A DNA stretch of 64,000 bases from Dietzia lutea (GTDB lineage: Bacteria > Actinomycetota > Actinomycetes > Mycobacteriales > Mycobacteriaceae). This document shows, piece after piece, positions 42,693 to 53,878 of the stretch (the first letter of the stretch is position 1; each line of letters opens with the position of its first letter). The DNA is taken from positions 2,411,001-2,475,000 of the forward strand of contig NZ_CP015449.1 of the NCBI RefSeq assembly GCF_003096075.1, in the 5' to 3' direction. Under the pieces are notes generated by a model, which was given only the letters and a program-made list of their open reading frames with translations, was not told where the DNA came from and did not search any database. The translations under genes were made by a program, and so were the position numbers.

Positions 42693-43325
42693 TCACGACC
42701 GCAGGGCCGCCGACGCCATCGTGGTGAGGACGGCGCGCAGGTCGGCCTCGGCCATCGCCGGCAGGCGCGGGCTCGAGTTGAGCAGACCGAACACCGCGTG
42801 GACGTGCGCGCGCGCCTGCGTGGAGGTCAACTCGGGCCGCAGGCGCACGAGGGCGTCGACCCACAGTTCGGCGTACTCGCGCTGCAGGGTCCGCACCTCG
42901 TGCCTGGGCGCGGCCGGGAGCGATCCGAGGTCGCGGAACTGGACGCTGATGAGGTCGGGCTCGGTGGCCACGAAGTCGACGTGGACGGCGAGCAGGGCGT
43001 CGAGCACCCGGTCCGGGTCGCCGCCGCGCTCCACCGCTGCGCGACCGCCGTCGCGCAGCCGCCGGGAGATGTCGAGCAGCATCTCGGCGAGCACGTCCTC
43101 CTTGGAGGAGAAGTAGCGGTACATGCCGGGACCGGAGATTCCCACCTCGGCACCGATGTCGTCGAGGCGCACGGCGTGGAATCCGCGGCGGGCCATGAGC
43201 CGGGCGGCGGCCGCGAGGATCTCGCCCCGCCGCCGCGCCTTGGCACGGGCGCGCGGGGTCAGCGGGGCCGCACCGGTTACCCCGCCTTCGTCCACCCCGC
43301 TGCCGCCGGCGCCGGACCCCGCCAT
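42693..43325 (-). CDS. TetR family transcriptional regulator
   Basis: The 210-residue regulator has an HTH with ILAAAARLMARRGFHAVRLDDIG then ISGPGMYRYFSSKEDVLAEML, followed by an all-helical ligand domain. It resembles, to my memory, the TetR protein adjacent to fadD35 in mycobacteria (Rv2506), so it may bind acyl-CoA. I chose ATG 43325, one base after the purH stop; GTG 43349 inside purH is an alternative. No ribosome-binding site is clear, suggesting coupling to purH. A candidate target is the 10-6-10 palindrome before accD1 about 10 kb away; this is a hypothesis only. Confidence 0.85.
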   Translation of the reverse strand: MAGSGAGGSGVDEGGVTGAAPLTPRARAKARRRGEILAAAARLMARRGFHAVRLDDIGAEVGISGPGMYRYFSSKEDVLAEMLLDISRRLRDGGRAAVERGGDPDRVLDALLAVHVDFVATEPDLISVQFRDLGSLPAAPRHEVRTLQREYAELWVDALVRLRPELTSTQARAHVHAVFGLLNSSPRLPAMAEADLRAVLTTMASAALRS

Positions 43326-43326
43326 C

Positions 43327-44879
<1,553 letters not shown>

Positions 44880-44883
<4 letters not shown>

Positions 44884-45509
44884 TTCAGGTGCACCTTTCG
44901 ACCTTCGATGTGGAGTCGGCCGCGGGCGGCGGCCGCGAGGACGTCGACGAGCAGTTCGCGCTCGACGACCTTGATGCGTTCGTGGAGGGTGGGCTCGGTG
45001 TCGTCGGGGAGGATCTCGACGGCGCGCTGGGCGATCACCGGGCCGGTGTCGACCCCGGCGTCGACCAGGTGGACCGTGCAGCCGGTGACCCGCACCCCGT
45101 AGGCGAGCGCGTCGCGGACGGCGTGCGCGCCCGGGAACGACGGCAGCAGCGCGGGGTGGGTGTTGACGACGCGGTCGGCGAAGCGACCCAGGAACTCCGC
45201 GCCGAGGATGCGCATGAACCCGGCCGACACGACCCAGTCGGGCGCGAACAGTGCCACGGCCTCGACGAGGGCGAGGTCCCAGGCGGCGCGATCGGGATGG
45301 TCACCGGGACGGATGACGGCGGTGGGTATGCCGACGCGGTCGGCGCGGGCCACGGCCTCGCAGTCGCGGTCGGAGACCAGCGCGACGACGCGGTACGGGC
45401 AGTCGCCTGCCGCCGCGGCGTCGAGGACGCTCTGGGCGAGGGTGCCGGAGCCGGAGGCCAGCAGCACGATCCCGCAGGACCCGTCGCCGGAGGACTCGGT
45501 ATCCGCCAC
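44880..45509 (-). CDS. purN: Phosphoribosylglycinamide formyltransferase
   Basis: The 209-residue GAR transformylase formylates glycinamide ribonucleotide with 10-formyl-THF. It has [17 protein letters not shown] (phosphate loop), the catalytic Asn and His in [20 protein letters not shown] (NTHPALLPS), and the active-site Asp in [14 protein letters not shown] 45509 has GGGAG eight bases upstream. It is downstream of a DUF6350 membrane protein gene and upstream of purH, as in mycobacteria (Rv0955-Rv0957). Confidence 0.95.
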
Positions 45510-45571
45510 CTGCTGCGCTCCCGCCCGTCGATCCGGCGGCCCGCCGGTCGCGCGGGCCTCGTCAGGGCAGT

Positions 45572-47185
45572 CTAGTCGGCCGGTCTCGGGTTCTCGTCAG
45601 GCAGACCGGCCGAATCGTCCTCGGCGGCCTCCTCGGCCGGCTCCTCGGGGGCCTCCCGGGCGTCCCCGGCGACCTCCTCGGTGTCCCCGGCCGGGCGTTC
45701 CGCGGGGCCCGACTCCTCGGCCGCGTCCTCCGCAGGCTCCTCGGCCGGCTCGCCCGCGACGGGCGGGTCCTCGGCCGCGGCCCCCGATGGCGGGTCCGCG
45801 TCCACCGCGGTGTCGGCGTCCGGGGCCCCGTCGAGGTCGGCCGACGCGTCCTCGGGGTGATCGGTGTCGGCTCCGAGATGATCGATCTCGTCGTCGTCGA
45901 CCTTCCGGGCGTCGTCGTACCCGCCTGGGCGACCGTCCGCGTCGACGCCGGCCGGGGCGGTTACGTCGTCGGTCATTGTCCCCGCACGGCGGCGGCGACG
46001 CTCGAGCTCGCTCTCCGCGCGCTCACGGCGCCGCGTCAGACCCGCCAGGGACAGGGCGATGGTCGCCGACCCGATGATGCCGAACAACACCAGCCCCATG
46101 CCCGCCGCGATGAGCGACCCCGTGCCCACCGTGCCGAGCACACCGAGCTCGCCTCCGGCCACGACCGGGCTCAGCGCGATCACCAGCGCCACGATGGCGG
46201 CGGCCAGCCACGCCGCCTTCACCGCGTCGCCGGTCGTCCGGAACCAGTGCGCCACCGACCGCGCCAACGCCGCCGCCAGCACCACCGTCACCAGCAACAG
46301 CCCCTGCACCGCCCAGTGCGGGGTGGTGGTGGGCAGCACGGCCGCCAGCGGGACCTCCGGCATCGGGCCGCGCGACACCGCGAAGACGCTGTACGAGGCC
46401 TCGCCCAGATGCGCTTCCCCGCCCACGAGCAGGGACGCACCGCCGATCACCACGTTGGGCAGGTACGCCGCCGAGATCGCGGTGAGCGCGGCCGTCCCCA
46501 CGAGATCCTTGCCGATCCCGAGCGCCGTCGCGACGGGCTCCCACGCGGCCACCAGACCGACCAGGACCAGCAGCGTCGCGACCGCCCAGGTCGCGGCGAC
46601 GAACGCCGCCCCGAGGTGGATGCCCCCGCGGACCCACAGCGGCACGACCTCGCGCAGGTCACGCCGGAAGTACAGCCACACCCCCAGACCCGCCCCGACG
46701 ATCGCCACGGCGGCTGTCCACAGCAGCGCCGACGGCAGGGACGACTCCCGCACCGCGAAGTCCGACGCCGCGGAGCCCACGAGCAGAGTCGCCAGACCGG
46801 TGAGCAGCAGACCCGCCACCGTCACGCCGGCCACCGCCGCTCCGGCCTCGCGCGCGCCCGGCTGCTCCACGTCCGCCAGCACCGCGCGCGTCTGCCGGGC
46901 CAGCACCGCCGCGTAGAGCACCGGCGGCAGCAGCGGGAGGAACCCCAACTCGATCGTGTCCACCACCAGTGGAACGCGGTTGAGCACCAGCCACTCCACG
47001 GCGACGACCGCGAACAACGAGTCGAACCCGTCGGAGGTGAACACCAGCCCCGCCAGGGTCAGCGCGGCCAACACGAGCACGGTCACGATGACGGGCAGCG
47101 CCGCGGCCGCCGCCGTCCACAACAGCGAACGGGCGCCCGCGGGAGACCGTCGGGCGGCGGGGCGGATGACGCGTGGGGGACTCAC
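45572..47185 (-). CDS. DUF6350 family polytopic membrane protein
   Basis: The 537-residue protein has roughly ten hydrophobic helices between residues 18 and 405, then an acidic disordered tail of about 120 residues rich in Glu, Asp, Ala and Pro (EEPAEDAAEESGPAE). It belongs to the family of Rv0955, whose function is unknown; permease or scaffold roles are guesses. I chose GTG 47185 because TACGGT lies seven bases upstream; ATG 47215 and earlier codons would precede the promoter. Placement between sucD and purN is conserved across the order. Confidence 0.8.
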   Translation of the reverse strand: MSPPRVIRPAARRSPAGARSLLWTAAAAALPVIVTVLVLAALTLAGLVFTSDGFDSLFAVVAVEWLVLNRVPLVVDTIELGFLPLLPPVLYAAVLARQTRAVLADVEQPGAREAGAAVAGVTVAGLLLTGLATLLVGSAASDFAVRESSLPSALLWTAAVAIVGAGLGVWLYFRRDLREVVPLWVRGGIHLGAAFVAATWAVATLLVLVGLVAAWEPVATALGIGKDLVGTAALTAISAAYLPNVVIGGASLLVGGEAHLGEASYSVFAVSRGPMPEVPLAAVLPTTTPHWAVQGLLLVTVVLAAALARSVAHWFRTTGDAVKAAWLAAAIVALVIALSPVVAGGELGVLGTVGTGSLIAAGMGLVLFGIIGSATIALSLAGLTRRRERAESELERRRRRAGTMTDDVTAPAGVDADGRPGGYDDARKVDDDEIDHLGADTDHPEDASADLDGAPDADTAVDADPPSGAAAEDPPVAGEPAEEPAEDAAEESGPAERPAGDTEEVAGDAREAPEEPAEEAAEDDSAGLPDENPRPAD

Positions 47186-47192
47186 GCTGACC

Positions 47193-47198
47193 ACCGTA
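47193..47198 (-). promoter_or_regulatory. -10 box for leaderless DUF6350 gene
   Basis: TACGGT on the minus strand ends seven bases before GTG 47185. Confidence 0.45.
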
Positions 47199-47232
47199 GA
47201 GAGCCGGTCCGACATGCCCACCCCCGGCACGC

Positions 47233-47270
47233 CGCGACCCCCGCCATCCTCTTCGATGACGGGGGTCGCG
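47233..47270 (-). terminator. Terminator hairpin after sucD
   Basis: CGCGACCCCCG (47233-47243) pairs with 47260-47270, and CATC/GATG extends the inside. It lies about 45 bases after the sucD stop, ahead of the DUF6350 promoter. Confidence 0.7.
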
Positions 47271-47313
47271 GGAGCGCTCACACACGGCCGCCCCGTGGGC
47301 CGCCGCGGGTGGA

Positions 47314-48216
47314 TCACATGGCGTCGAGGATGTCCTTGGCAAGCTGAGCGGTCTCGGACGGCGTCTTGCCGACCTTCACGCCCGCGGCCTCGAGGGCCTC
47401 CTTCTTGGCCTGCGCGGTGCCGGCCGAGCCGGACACGATCGCGCCGGCGTGGCCCATCGTCTTGCCCTCGGGGGCGGTGAAGCCCGCGACGTAGCCGACG
47501 ACCGGCTTGGTGACGTTGGCCTTGATGTAGTCGGCCGCACGCTCCTCGGCGTCGCCGCCGATCTCGCCGATCATCACGATGACCTTGGTCTCCGGGTCGT
47601 TCTCGAAGGCCTCGATGCAGTCGATGTGCGTGGTGCCGATGATAGGGTCGCCGCCGATGCCGATGGCGGTCGAGAAGCCGTAGTCGGCCAGCTCGTACAT
47701 CATCTGGTAGGTCAGGGTGCCCGACTTGGACACGAGACCGACCGGGCCCTTGCCGGCGATGTTGGCCGGGGTGATGCCGACCAGCGACTCACCCGGCGTG
47801 ATGATGCCCGGGCAGTTGGGGCCGATGATGCGGGTCTTGCCGCCCTTGGCGAGGTTGTAGTTCCACGCGCTGGCGGTGTCCAGGACCGGGGCGCCCTCGG
47901 TGATGACCACGGCGAGCGGGATCTCCGCGTCCACGGCCTCGATGATGGCGTCCTTGGTGAACGGCGGCGGCACGAACAGGATCGTCGTGTCGGCACCGGT
48001 GGCCTCCATGGCCTCCTTCACGGAACCGAAGACGGGCAGCTCGATGTCGTTGCCGTCGGCGTCCTTGTGGGACACGGTCGTGCCGGCCTTGCGGGCGTTG
48101 ACGCCGCCGACGATCTGGGTGCCGGCCGCGAGCATGCGCGCGGTGTGCTTGGTGCCCTCGCCGCCGGTGATGCCCTGGACGATGACCTTGCTGTCCTTGT
48201 TGAGGAAGATCGACAT
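47314..48216 (-). CDS. sucD: Succinyl-CoA synthetase alpha subunit
   Basis: The 300-residue alpha subunit binds CoA in an N-terminal Rossmann domain ([16 protein letters not shown]) and carries the phosphohistidine in [14 protein letters not shown] (about residue 250). With SucC it interconverts succinyl-CoA and succinate with NTP formation in the TCA cycle. It follows sucC by 21 bases. Succinyl-CoA is also the CoA donor for ScoAB encoded at 23-24.6 kb. Confidence 0.96.
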   Translation of the reverse strand: MSIFLNKDSKVIVQGITGGEGTKHTARMLAAGTQIVGGVNARKAGTTVSHKDADGNDIELPVFGSVKEAMEATGADTTILFVPPPFTKDAIIEAVDAEIPLAVVITEGAPVLDTASAWNYNLAKGGKTRIIGPNCPGIITPGESLVGITPANIAGKGPVGLVSKSGTLTYQMMYELADYGFSTAIGIGGDPIIGTTHIDCIEAFENDPETKVIVMIGEIGGDAEERAADYIKANVTKPVVGYVAGFTAPEGKTMGHAGAIVSGSAGTAQAKKEALEAAGVKVGKTPSETAQLAKDILDAM

Positions 48217-48237
48217 GTGTGTAAGGTCCTCTGTTTC

Positions 48238-49404
48238 TTACTTGGCGGCCAACTCGGCGGCCTTGTCGGCGCCGGAGTCCATGTTGTCGGCCAGGGTGAC
48301 GAGCGGGTGGTTCGCCTCGGCGAGGATCTTGCGACCCTCCTCGACGTTGTTGCCGTCCAGACGCACGACAAGCGGCTTGTTGGCCTCGTCGCCCAGGATC
48401 TCCAGGGCCTTGACGATGCCGTTCGCCACCGCGTCACAGGCGGTGATGCCGCCGAAGACGTTGACGAACACGCTCTTGACCTGCTCGTCACCGAGGATGA
48501 CGTCCAGACCGTTGGCCATGACCTCGGCCGAGGCGCCGCCACCGATGTCGAGGAAGTTGGCGGGCTTGACCCCACCGTGGTTCTCGCCCGCGTAGGCGAC
48601 GACGTCGAGGGTCGACATGACCAAGCCGGCACCGTTACCGATGATGCCGACCTCGCCGTCGAGCTTGACGTAGTTGAGGTCGTTCTCCTTGGCCTTCTGC
48701 TCGAGCGGGTCCGTGGTGCCCGCGTCGGCGAAGTCGGCGAAGACCTCCTTGTGGCGGAACTCGGCGTTCTCGTCCAGCGTGACCTTGCCGTCGAGGGCGA
48801 GGATCTCGTCGTTCGGCGTGCGCACGAGCGGGTTGACCTCAACCAGCGAGGCGTCCTCATTGATGAACACCTCGTACAGCTTGGCGATGGTCACCGCGGC
48901 GGCGTCCAGCACCTCCTCCGGCAGGTGGCCGGCCTTAGCGATCTCGCGGGCCTTGGCCACGTCGACGCCCACCGTGGGGTCGATGTTGATCCTGGCGAGG
49001 CGGTCCGGAGACTCCTCGGCGACCTGCTCGATCTCGACGCCGCCCTCGACCGAACACATGGCCAGGTAGTTGCGGTTCGCACGATCGAGAAGGAAGGAGA
49101 TGTAGTACTCCTCCGCGATGTCACTGGCCTCGGCGACCAGCAGCTTCTTGACGATGTGGCCCTTGATGTCCAGGCCCAGGATGTCCTCGGCCCGGGCTCG
49201 AGCCTCCTTGGCATCCTCCGCCAGCTTGACGCCGCCGGCCTTGCCGCGACCGCCGACCTTCACCTGCGCCTTGACGACGACAGGCTTGCCGATCTCGGCT
49301 GCGACCTTCTCGGCCTCTTCCGCGGTGTCCGCGACGCGCCCCGGGGTGGTGGGCACGTCATGCTTCGCGAAAAGAGCCTTTGCCTGGTATTCAAAGAGAT
49401 CCAT
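48238..49404 (-). CDS. sucC: Succinyl-CoA synthetase beta subunit
   Basis: The 388-residue beta subunit has an ATP-grasp domain ([22 protein letters not shown] condensed start, [20 protein letters not shown] near residue 45) and a C-terminal CoA-ligase domain with [13 protein letters not shown] and [12 protein letters not shown]. The bacterial type can use ATP or GTP. It leads sucC-sucD, with a divergent M23 peptidase gene 331 bases away. A CRP/GlxR-like palindrome lies in between. Confidence 0.95.
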   Translation of the reverse strand: MDLFEYQAKALFAKHDVPTTPGRVADTAEEAEKVAAEIGKPVVVKAQVKVGGRGKAGGVKLAEDAKEARARAEDILGLDIKGHIVKKLLVAEASDIAEEYYISFLLDRANRNYLAMCSVEGGVEIEQVAEESPDRLARINIDPTVGVDVAKAREIAKAGHLPEEVLDAAAVTIAKLYEVFINEDASLVEVNPLVRTPNDEILALDGKVTLDENAEFRHKEVFADFADAGTTDPLEQKAKENDLNYVKLDGEVGIIGNGAGLVMSTLDVVAYAGENHGGVKPANFLDIGGGASAEVMANGLDVILGDEQVKSVFVNVFGGITACDAVANGIVKALEILGDEANKPLVVRLDGNNVEEGRKILAEANHPLVTLADNMDSGADKAAELAAK

Positions 49405-49735
49405 CAGCTCACCATCTTGACGTGGGTAGATTCGCCCGGCCCTGTTGTAAAGCCGAGTCCTGCCTCATCCTAGGCGCGCGGTGTGTCGCCCGTCGCACCC
49501 CGGGGGTATGCATGTGCACTGAATCACAGTGCACGACAGCCCGTGCGCGGCCCCCGCTGCCACTGGACCCCCTCGTGCGTCGTCGAGCCCCTTTAACCAC
49601 ACGAGTCACACCGATGTGATGCACCCCTCCCCCGGCGGGCGGCCACTGCCTTGCGGGGCTGTTGCCGGTCCGTTACCTTGGACGACGTTCATCACGAAAA
49701 GATCACGGCGCGACGACAGAGGGGAAACGACCACG
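49405..49735. other. Divergent promoter region between sucC and the M23 peptidase gene
   Basis: The 331-base gap holds a palindrome at 49513-49534, a second inverted repeat TCACA-CCGA-TGTGA at 49606-49619, and TACCTT near 49674 as a possible -10 for the peptidase gene with a leader of about 50 bases. I looked for a c-di-AMP riboswitch, common before such peptidases, and did not recognise one. Confidence 0.45.
49513..49534. promoter_or_regulatory. CRP/GlxR-like palindrome
   Basis: TGTGCACTGAATCACA (49513-49528) differs from the CRP-type TGTGA-N6-TCACA at one position. It is embedded in a perfect 8-5-8 palindrome, GTGCACTG-N5-CAGTGCAC (49514-49534). It lies 110-130 bases upstream of sucC. Confidence 0.45.
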
Positions 49736-50605
49736 GTGAGAGAGTCGCATCAGGAAGTAGCAGCGACTCCCGTCGTCATCCCTCCGGCCGGTGCGCATCG
49801 CGTCGGCCGCCACCGGATGCCCGCGCCGCCGACCGCCCTGCGTGGTCGCGCCGCCGTCCTGGCCGTGGCCGCGGGCGCGGCGGTCTCCGCCGCCTCGGCG
49901 GGCTCTGCACTCAACGCTACCGGCACCCACTCGGCCGAGGCCGGCGACATCGCTCTGCTTGCCAACGGGGAGCCGGCCCCCGCCACCACGAGCCCCGCGG
50001 CGCCCGGCACCTCCGCACCGGCGACCCCGTCGGCGCCCGAGCCGGTCGTAGTCCCCGCCTCTGTCGGCGACGCCGACACCGAGAGCATCCACTCCGCCAT
50101 GCTCTACGCGGGAACGGAGATCAACGCGCAACGCGAGATCGCCGAGGAACAGGCGCGGCGACCGAAGATCTCCCTCCCCGCGTTCGGTGCGTTCACCTCG
50201 CCGTACGCAATGCGCTGGGGGACGATGCACACCGGCATCGACATCGCCAACGTCAACGGGACGCCGATCCTCGCCGCGACCGACGGCGTGGTGATCGACG
50301 CCGGGCCCGCGCAGGGCTTCGGCAACTGGATCCGCATCATGTCCGACGACGGCACCATGACGGTGTACGGGCACATGGAGAGCCTCGACGTCCAGGAGGG
50401 TCAGCGCGTGTACGCCGGCCAGAAGATCGCCGGGATGGGCAACCTCGGGTTCTCGACGGGCACCCACCTACATTTCGAGGTCCTGATCAACGGCGGCAAG
50501 GATCACATCGACCCGGTTGTGTGGCTGGCCCAGCACGGTCTCGATCTGGCGACGGGCAGCCTCGCCGGCTCCCCCGACCACGCCCACGGCTCGCTCGGTA
50601 GTTGA
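49736..50605 (+). CDS. Secreted M23 family peptidase (LytM-type)
   Basis: The 289-residue protein has a long N-terminal region with a hydrophobic segment (about residues 38-60) acting as signal or anchor and a Pro/Ala/Thr-rich linker. The C-terminal LytM domain carries the zinc ligands in MHTGIDIAN (HxxxD) and HLHFEV (HxH), plus MTVYGHMESL. It should cleave peptidoglycan cross-links or activate other hydrolases. GTG 49736 follows GAGGGG by 11 bases. It is divergent from sucC, as is Rv0950c in M. tuberculosis. The linker contains PATTSPAAPGTSAP, a plausible O-mannosylation region for the Pmt enzyme at 99 (inference). Confidence 0.88.
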   Translation: MRESHQEVAATPVVIPPAGAHRVGRHRMPAPPTALRGRAAVLAVAAGAAVSAASAGSALNATGTHSAEAGDIALLANGEPAPATTSPAAPGTSAPATPSAPEPVVVPASVGDADTESIHSAMLYAGTEINAQREIAEEQARRPKISLPAFGAFTSPYAMRWGTMHTGIDIANVNGTPILAATDGVVIDAGPAQGFGNWIRIMSDDGTMTVYGHMESLDVQEGQRVYAGQKIAGMGNLGFSTGTHLHFEVLINGGKDHIDPVVWLAQHGLDLATGSLAGSPDHAHGSLGS

Positions 50606-50611
50606 GCCCGC

Positions 50612-51217
50612 CTACCGGGCCCGCGTCCCGGTGAGTAGCAGGTCGACCAGCGCGTCCACCTCGGAGGTGCCCATCGGACGCCGCATCGCCAGGGGCGTGA
50701 AGACGATCGGCACGAGGAGTGTGTCGATCACCGTCCGCGGGTCGAGACCCTCGGCGACCTCGCCATTCTCCGCGGCCACGTGCACCAATTGATGCCATGA
50801 CTCCATCGCCGGCCGCCACTGCTCCAGCACCGTCTGGTTGAACTCCGGATGTTGGCCGCCCGCCATGATCGCGGCGATCGCGACCTCGACCGGACCCGCG
50901 GCGAACTCCGCGAGCCGGTGCGCGAGCGCCCGGAGATTCTCCTCCCACGAGCCGACGGCATCGACGACCGGCGCCCGCCGCACATGGGTCCGCAGGGCCT
51001 CGACGAGCAGATCGTGACGCGTCGGCCACCACCGGTAGACCGTCCGCCGACCCACGCCCGCTCGCGCCGCGACATCGACGACGCTGAAGGTCAGTCGCCC
51101 CTCGGCAAGGAAGGCGAGCGTCGCCTCCCCCACCGCCTGACGCACCTTCTCACTGCGCCCGCCTGCGCGTACCCGTACCCGCCCGTTCGCAGTGTCCACC
51201 AGGCCCACCCCCGTCAC
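50612..51217 (-). CDS. TetR/AcrR family transcriptional regulator
   Basis: The 201-residue regulator has an HTH with FSVVDVAARAGVGRRTVYRWWPTRHDLLVEAL (about residues 43-74 in outline) and a C-terminal TetR_C domain ending VDALVDLLLTG. It is convergent with the M23 peptidase gene and downstream of pcrA with a 132-base gap containing an imperfect AT-rich palindrome. The start is uncertain: GTG 51217 lacks a clear ribosome-binding site and several later GTG codons are in frame. It is not part of the order's conserved neighbourhood here, so it may be a local insertion. Target unknown. Confidence 0.82.
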   Translation of the reverse strand: MTGVGLVDTANGRVRVRAGGRSEKVRQAVGEATLAFLAEGRLTFSVVDVAARAGVGRRTVYRWWPTRHDLLVEALRTHVRRAPVVDAVGSWEENLRALAHRLAEFAAGPVEVAIAAIMAGGQHPEFNQTVLEQWRPAMESWHQLVHVAAENGEVAEGLDPRTVIDTLLVPIVFTPLAMRRPMGTSEVDALVDLLLTGTRAR

Positions 51218-51247
51218 TCACGGCCCCCGCCGCGGGTTGATAAGAGA

Positions 51248-51268
51248 GTTTACATAGTGTGTGGAAAC
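51248..51268. promoter_or_regulatory. AT-rich imperfect palindrome upstream of the TetR gene
   Basis: GTTTACAT at the left end and GTGGAAAC at the right form imperfect arms over 21 bases, 31 bases before the TetR start. It is an autoregulatory operator candidate. Confidence 0.35.
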
Positions 51269-51349
51269 AACATGTGTAATCAGTAGATTCGGCTGGGAGC
51301 CGGACGACGGCCCTGCCCGGGCCGGGATCGTCCGGCCGGCCCGCCTGTG

Positions 51350-53836
51350 TCAGAGCTTCTGCATGGGGACGCCCCCGATGAGCATGAGCCGCACCTTCCC
51401 GGAGGCGCCGAAGTCGATCGTCGCCGTGGCGCGCGGCCCGCTGCCGTCGCAGGAGAGCACCTTGCCCAGGCCGTACTTGTCGTGTGTGACCCGGTCGCCC
51501 GGTGCCAGCTCCAGCGCGGGCGCGGACGGCTTCGCGCGCGGGATCCCGGGCGACCGTCCACCGGAGCCGCCGCCGGAGCCGTAACCACCGGAGCCGCCGC
51601 CGGAGCCGTAACCACCGGAGCCGTAACCACCAGAGCCGCCGCCGAAGCGCCGCCGCGGGGCATACGAGTCGTCGTCCCCGAACCCCGCTCCGCCGGCCGG
51701 CTCCTCGCGCTGCCACTCGATCGCCTCGGAGGGGATCTCCTCCAGGAACCGCGACCCCGGGTTGGTCATGGGCTGGCCCCACGACGAGCGCATCATCGCC
51801 CGCGTCAGGTACAGCCGCCGCCGGGCGCGGGTGATGCCCACGTAGGCTAGCCGCCGCTCCTCCGACAGCTCCGCGGGATCGCCCAGCGCCCGCATGTGCG
51901 GGAAGAGTCCGTCCTCCATGCCGATGAGGAACACCACCGGGAACTCCAGGCCCTTGGCGGTGTGCAGGGTCATGAGCGTGACCTGCCCCTGGTCGTCGTC
52001 CGGGATCTCGTCGGCGTCGGCCACCAGCGACACCCGCTCGAGGAACGCCGCCACCGACCCCGGCTCGGCCAGACCCTCGTCCAGGTCGGGGTCCGCGTCG
52101 GCCTCCTCCACGAAGCCCTGCTCGCGCGCGGAGCGCTGCAGCGCGGCCTCCGACGAGAACTCCCGGCCCACGCCCACCAGCTCGTTGAGGTTGTCGAGGC
52201 GCGCCGCGTCCTGCGGATCGTTGGACGCCTCCAGCTCGGCGCGGTAGCCGGTGCGCTCGAGCACCGCCTCCACGAGCGCGCCCACGTCGGGCGCGGAGTC
52301 GTGCCCGCCGGCGTGGTCGTCCCCGTCGAGGCGCCCGCGCAGGTCGTCGAGCATCTCGACGAACCCGGCGATCGCCTTGACCGAACGCGTCGGCAGCAGC
52401 GAGACCTTTCCCTCCGCCGCGTCGCGCAGGGCCTGCGCGAAACCGATTCCGCGCTGCTCGGCGTGGACCACGACGCACGCCTCGGCCCGGTCGCCGATGC
52501 CACGTCTCGGGGTGTTGAGGATGCGCCGGATCGCCACCGCGTCGTCCGGGTTGTTGAGCACCTTGAGGTAGGCGACCACGTCGCGCACCTCCTTGCGCTC
52601 GTAGAACCGCGTGCCGCCGACGACCTTGTACGGCAGGCCGAGCCGGACGAACACGTCCTCGATCACGCGGGACGAGTTGTTGGTCCGGTAGAACACCGCG
52701 ACGTCGGAGTAGGACGCCTCGCCCGAGTCCACCAGCCGGTCGATCTCGCCGGCGATGAACCGCGCCTCGTCGTGTTCGTTGTCCGCGACGTACCCCACCA
52801 GCAGCTCGCCGGCGCCCTCGGCGGTCCACAGGTTCTTCTCGCGCCGCCCGGCGTTACGCGCGATCACGGCGTTGGCGGCCGACAGGATGGTCTGCGTGGA
52901 CCGGTAGTTCTGCTCCAAGAGGATGGAACGGGCGTCCGGGTAGTCGTGCTCGAAGTCCTCGATGTTCCGGATCGTGGCCCCGCGGAACGCGTAGATCGAC
53001 TGATCCGCGTCACCCACCACACAGAGTTCGGCCGGGGGCACGCCCACCTCGTCGTCGTCGGACGCCGTGCCGCCCACGAGGGTGCGGACCAGGACGTACT
53101 GCGCGTGGTTGGTGTCCTGGTACTCGTCCACCATGACGTGACGGAACCGCCGCCGGTAGTACGCGGCGACCTCGGGGTGCGCGCGCAACAGGGCGACGGT
53201 CTTACCGATGAGATCGTCGAAGTCGAACGCGTTGGCCGCCTGCAGCCGCGCCTGGTACTCGGTGAACACGGCCGCCACGGTCTGCGCGGTGCGATCCGAG
53301 TCCTCGAGCGCCCGGTCCATGGCCTCGGCCGGGTCGCGCAGCTCGTTCTTGTGGGTGGAGATGGCCGAGGCGAGCATGCGCGGGGTGAACTTCTTGACCT
53401 CGAGCTGCTGCTCCTTGGCGATCATCCCCAGCAGCCGCCGGGAGTCGTCCGAGTCGTAGATCGTGAAGTTCGAGTTGCGGGTCCCGAGCAGTGCCGACTG
53501 GGCCCGCAGGATGCGCACGCAGATCGAGTGGAAGGTGGCCACCCACATCCGCTCGGCGTGCGGGCCGACCAGCGCCGCGACCCGCTCCCGCATCTCGGCC
53601 GCGGCCTTGTTGGTGAACGTGATGGCCAGGATCTGGCCCGGGTGGGCGCCGCCCTCGGCCAGCAGGTAGGCGATCCGCCGGGTGAGCACGCTGGTCTTGC
53701 CCGACCCCGCGCCCGCGACGATAAGCAGCGGGCCGCCGCGGTGTGTGACCGCGGCGGCCTGCTGTGGGTTGAGCCCGTCCAGGAGGGCCGAGTGGGGCGA
53801 ATGCTGGCGGGCGGGGGCGGAGGCGGTGTCGGTCAT
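51350..53836 (-). CDS. pcrA: ATP-dependent DNA helicase PcrA/UvrD
   Basis: The 828-residue SF1A helicase unwinds DNA 3'-5' in repair and removes RecA filaments. Motif I AGAGSGKT is at residues 41-48, followed by ITFTNKAAAEM, DEYQDTN (motif II), VVGDADQSIYAFRGA (III), QNYRSTQ (IV) and TLHTAKGLEFPVV (V). Around 720-765 is a low-complexity linker of Gly, Ser and Tyr, then a small Tudor-like domain (DRVTHDKYGLGKV) that binds RNA polymerase in PcrA. ATG 53836 was chosen; an earlier in-frame start at 53869 is possible. In M. tuberculosis uvrD1 (Rv0949) sits next to the M23 gene as here. Confidence 0.95.
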   Translation of the reverse strand: MTDTASAPARQHSPHSALLDGLNPQQAAAVTHRGGPLLIVAGAGSGKTSVLTRRIAYLLAEGGAHPGQILAITFTNKAAAEMRERVAALVGPHAERMWVATFHSICVRILRAQSALLGTRNSNFTIYDSDDSRRLLGMIAKEQQLEVKKFTPRMLASAISTHKNELRDPAEAMDRALEDSDRTAQTVAAVFTEYQARLQAANAFDFDDLIGKTVALLRAHPEVAAYYRRRFRHVMVDEYQDTNHAQYVLVRTLVGGTASDDDEVGVPPAELCVVGDADQSIYAFRGATIRNIEDFEHDYPDARSILLEQNYRSTQTILSAANAVIARNAGRREKNLWTAEGAGELLVGYVADNEHDEARFIAGEIDRLVDSGEASYSDVAVFYRTNNSSRVIEDVFVRLGLPYKVVGGTRFYERKEVRDVVAYLKVLNNPDDAVAIRRILNTPRRGIGDRAEACVVVHAEQRGIGFAQALRDAAEGKVSLLPTRSVKAIAGFVEMLDDLRGRLDGDDHAGGHDSAPDVGALVEAVLERTGYRAELEASNDPQDAARLDNLNELVGVGREFSSEAALQRSAREQGFVEEADADPDLDEGLAEPGSVAAFLERVSLVADADEIPDDDQGQVTLMTLHTAKGLEFPVVFLIGMEDGLFPHMRALGDPAELSEERRLAYVGITRARRRLYLTRAMMRSSWGQPMTNPGSRFLEEIPSEAIEWQREEPAGGAGFGDDDSYAPRRRFGGGSGGYGSGGYGSGGGSGGYGSGGGSGGRSPGIPRAKPSAPALELAPGDRVTHDKYGLGKVLSCDGSGPRATATIDFGASGKVRLMLIGGVPMQKL

Positions 53837-53878
53837 CGTGGGGTCCAATCTACCCACCGGGTCCGACACAGCCCGGTG

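Noticed and set aside
49535-49735. c-di-AMP (ydaO) riboswitch before the M23 peptidase gene
   Set aside because: Such riboswitches are common before actinobacterial wall hydrolases, but the leader appears too short and I recognised none of the conserved pieces.
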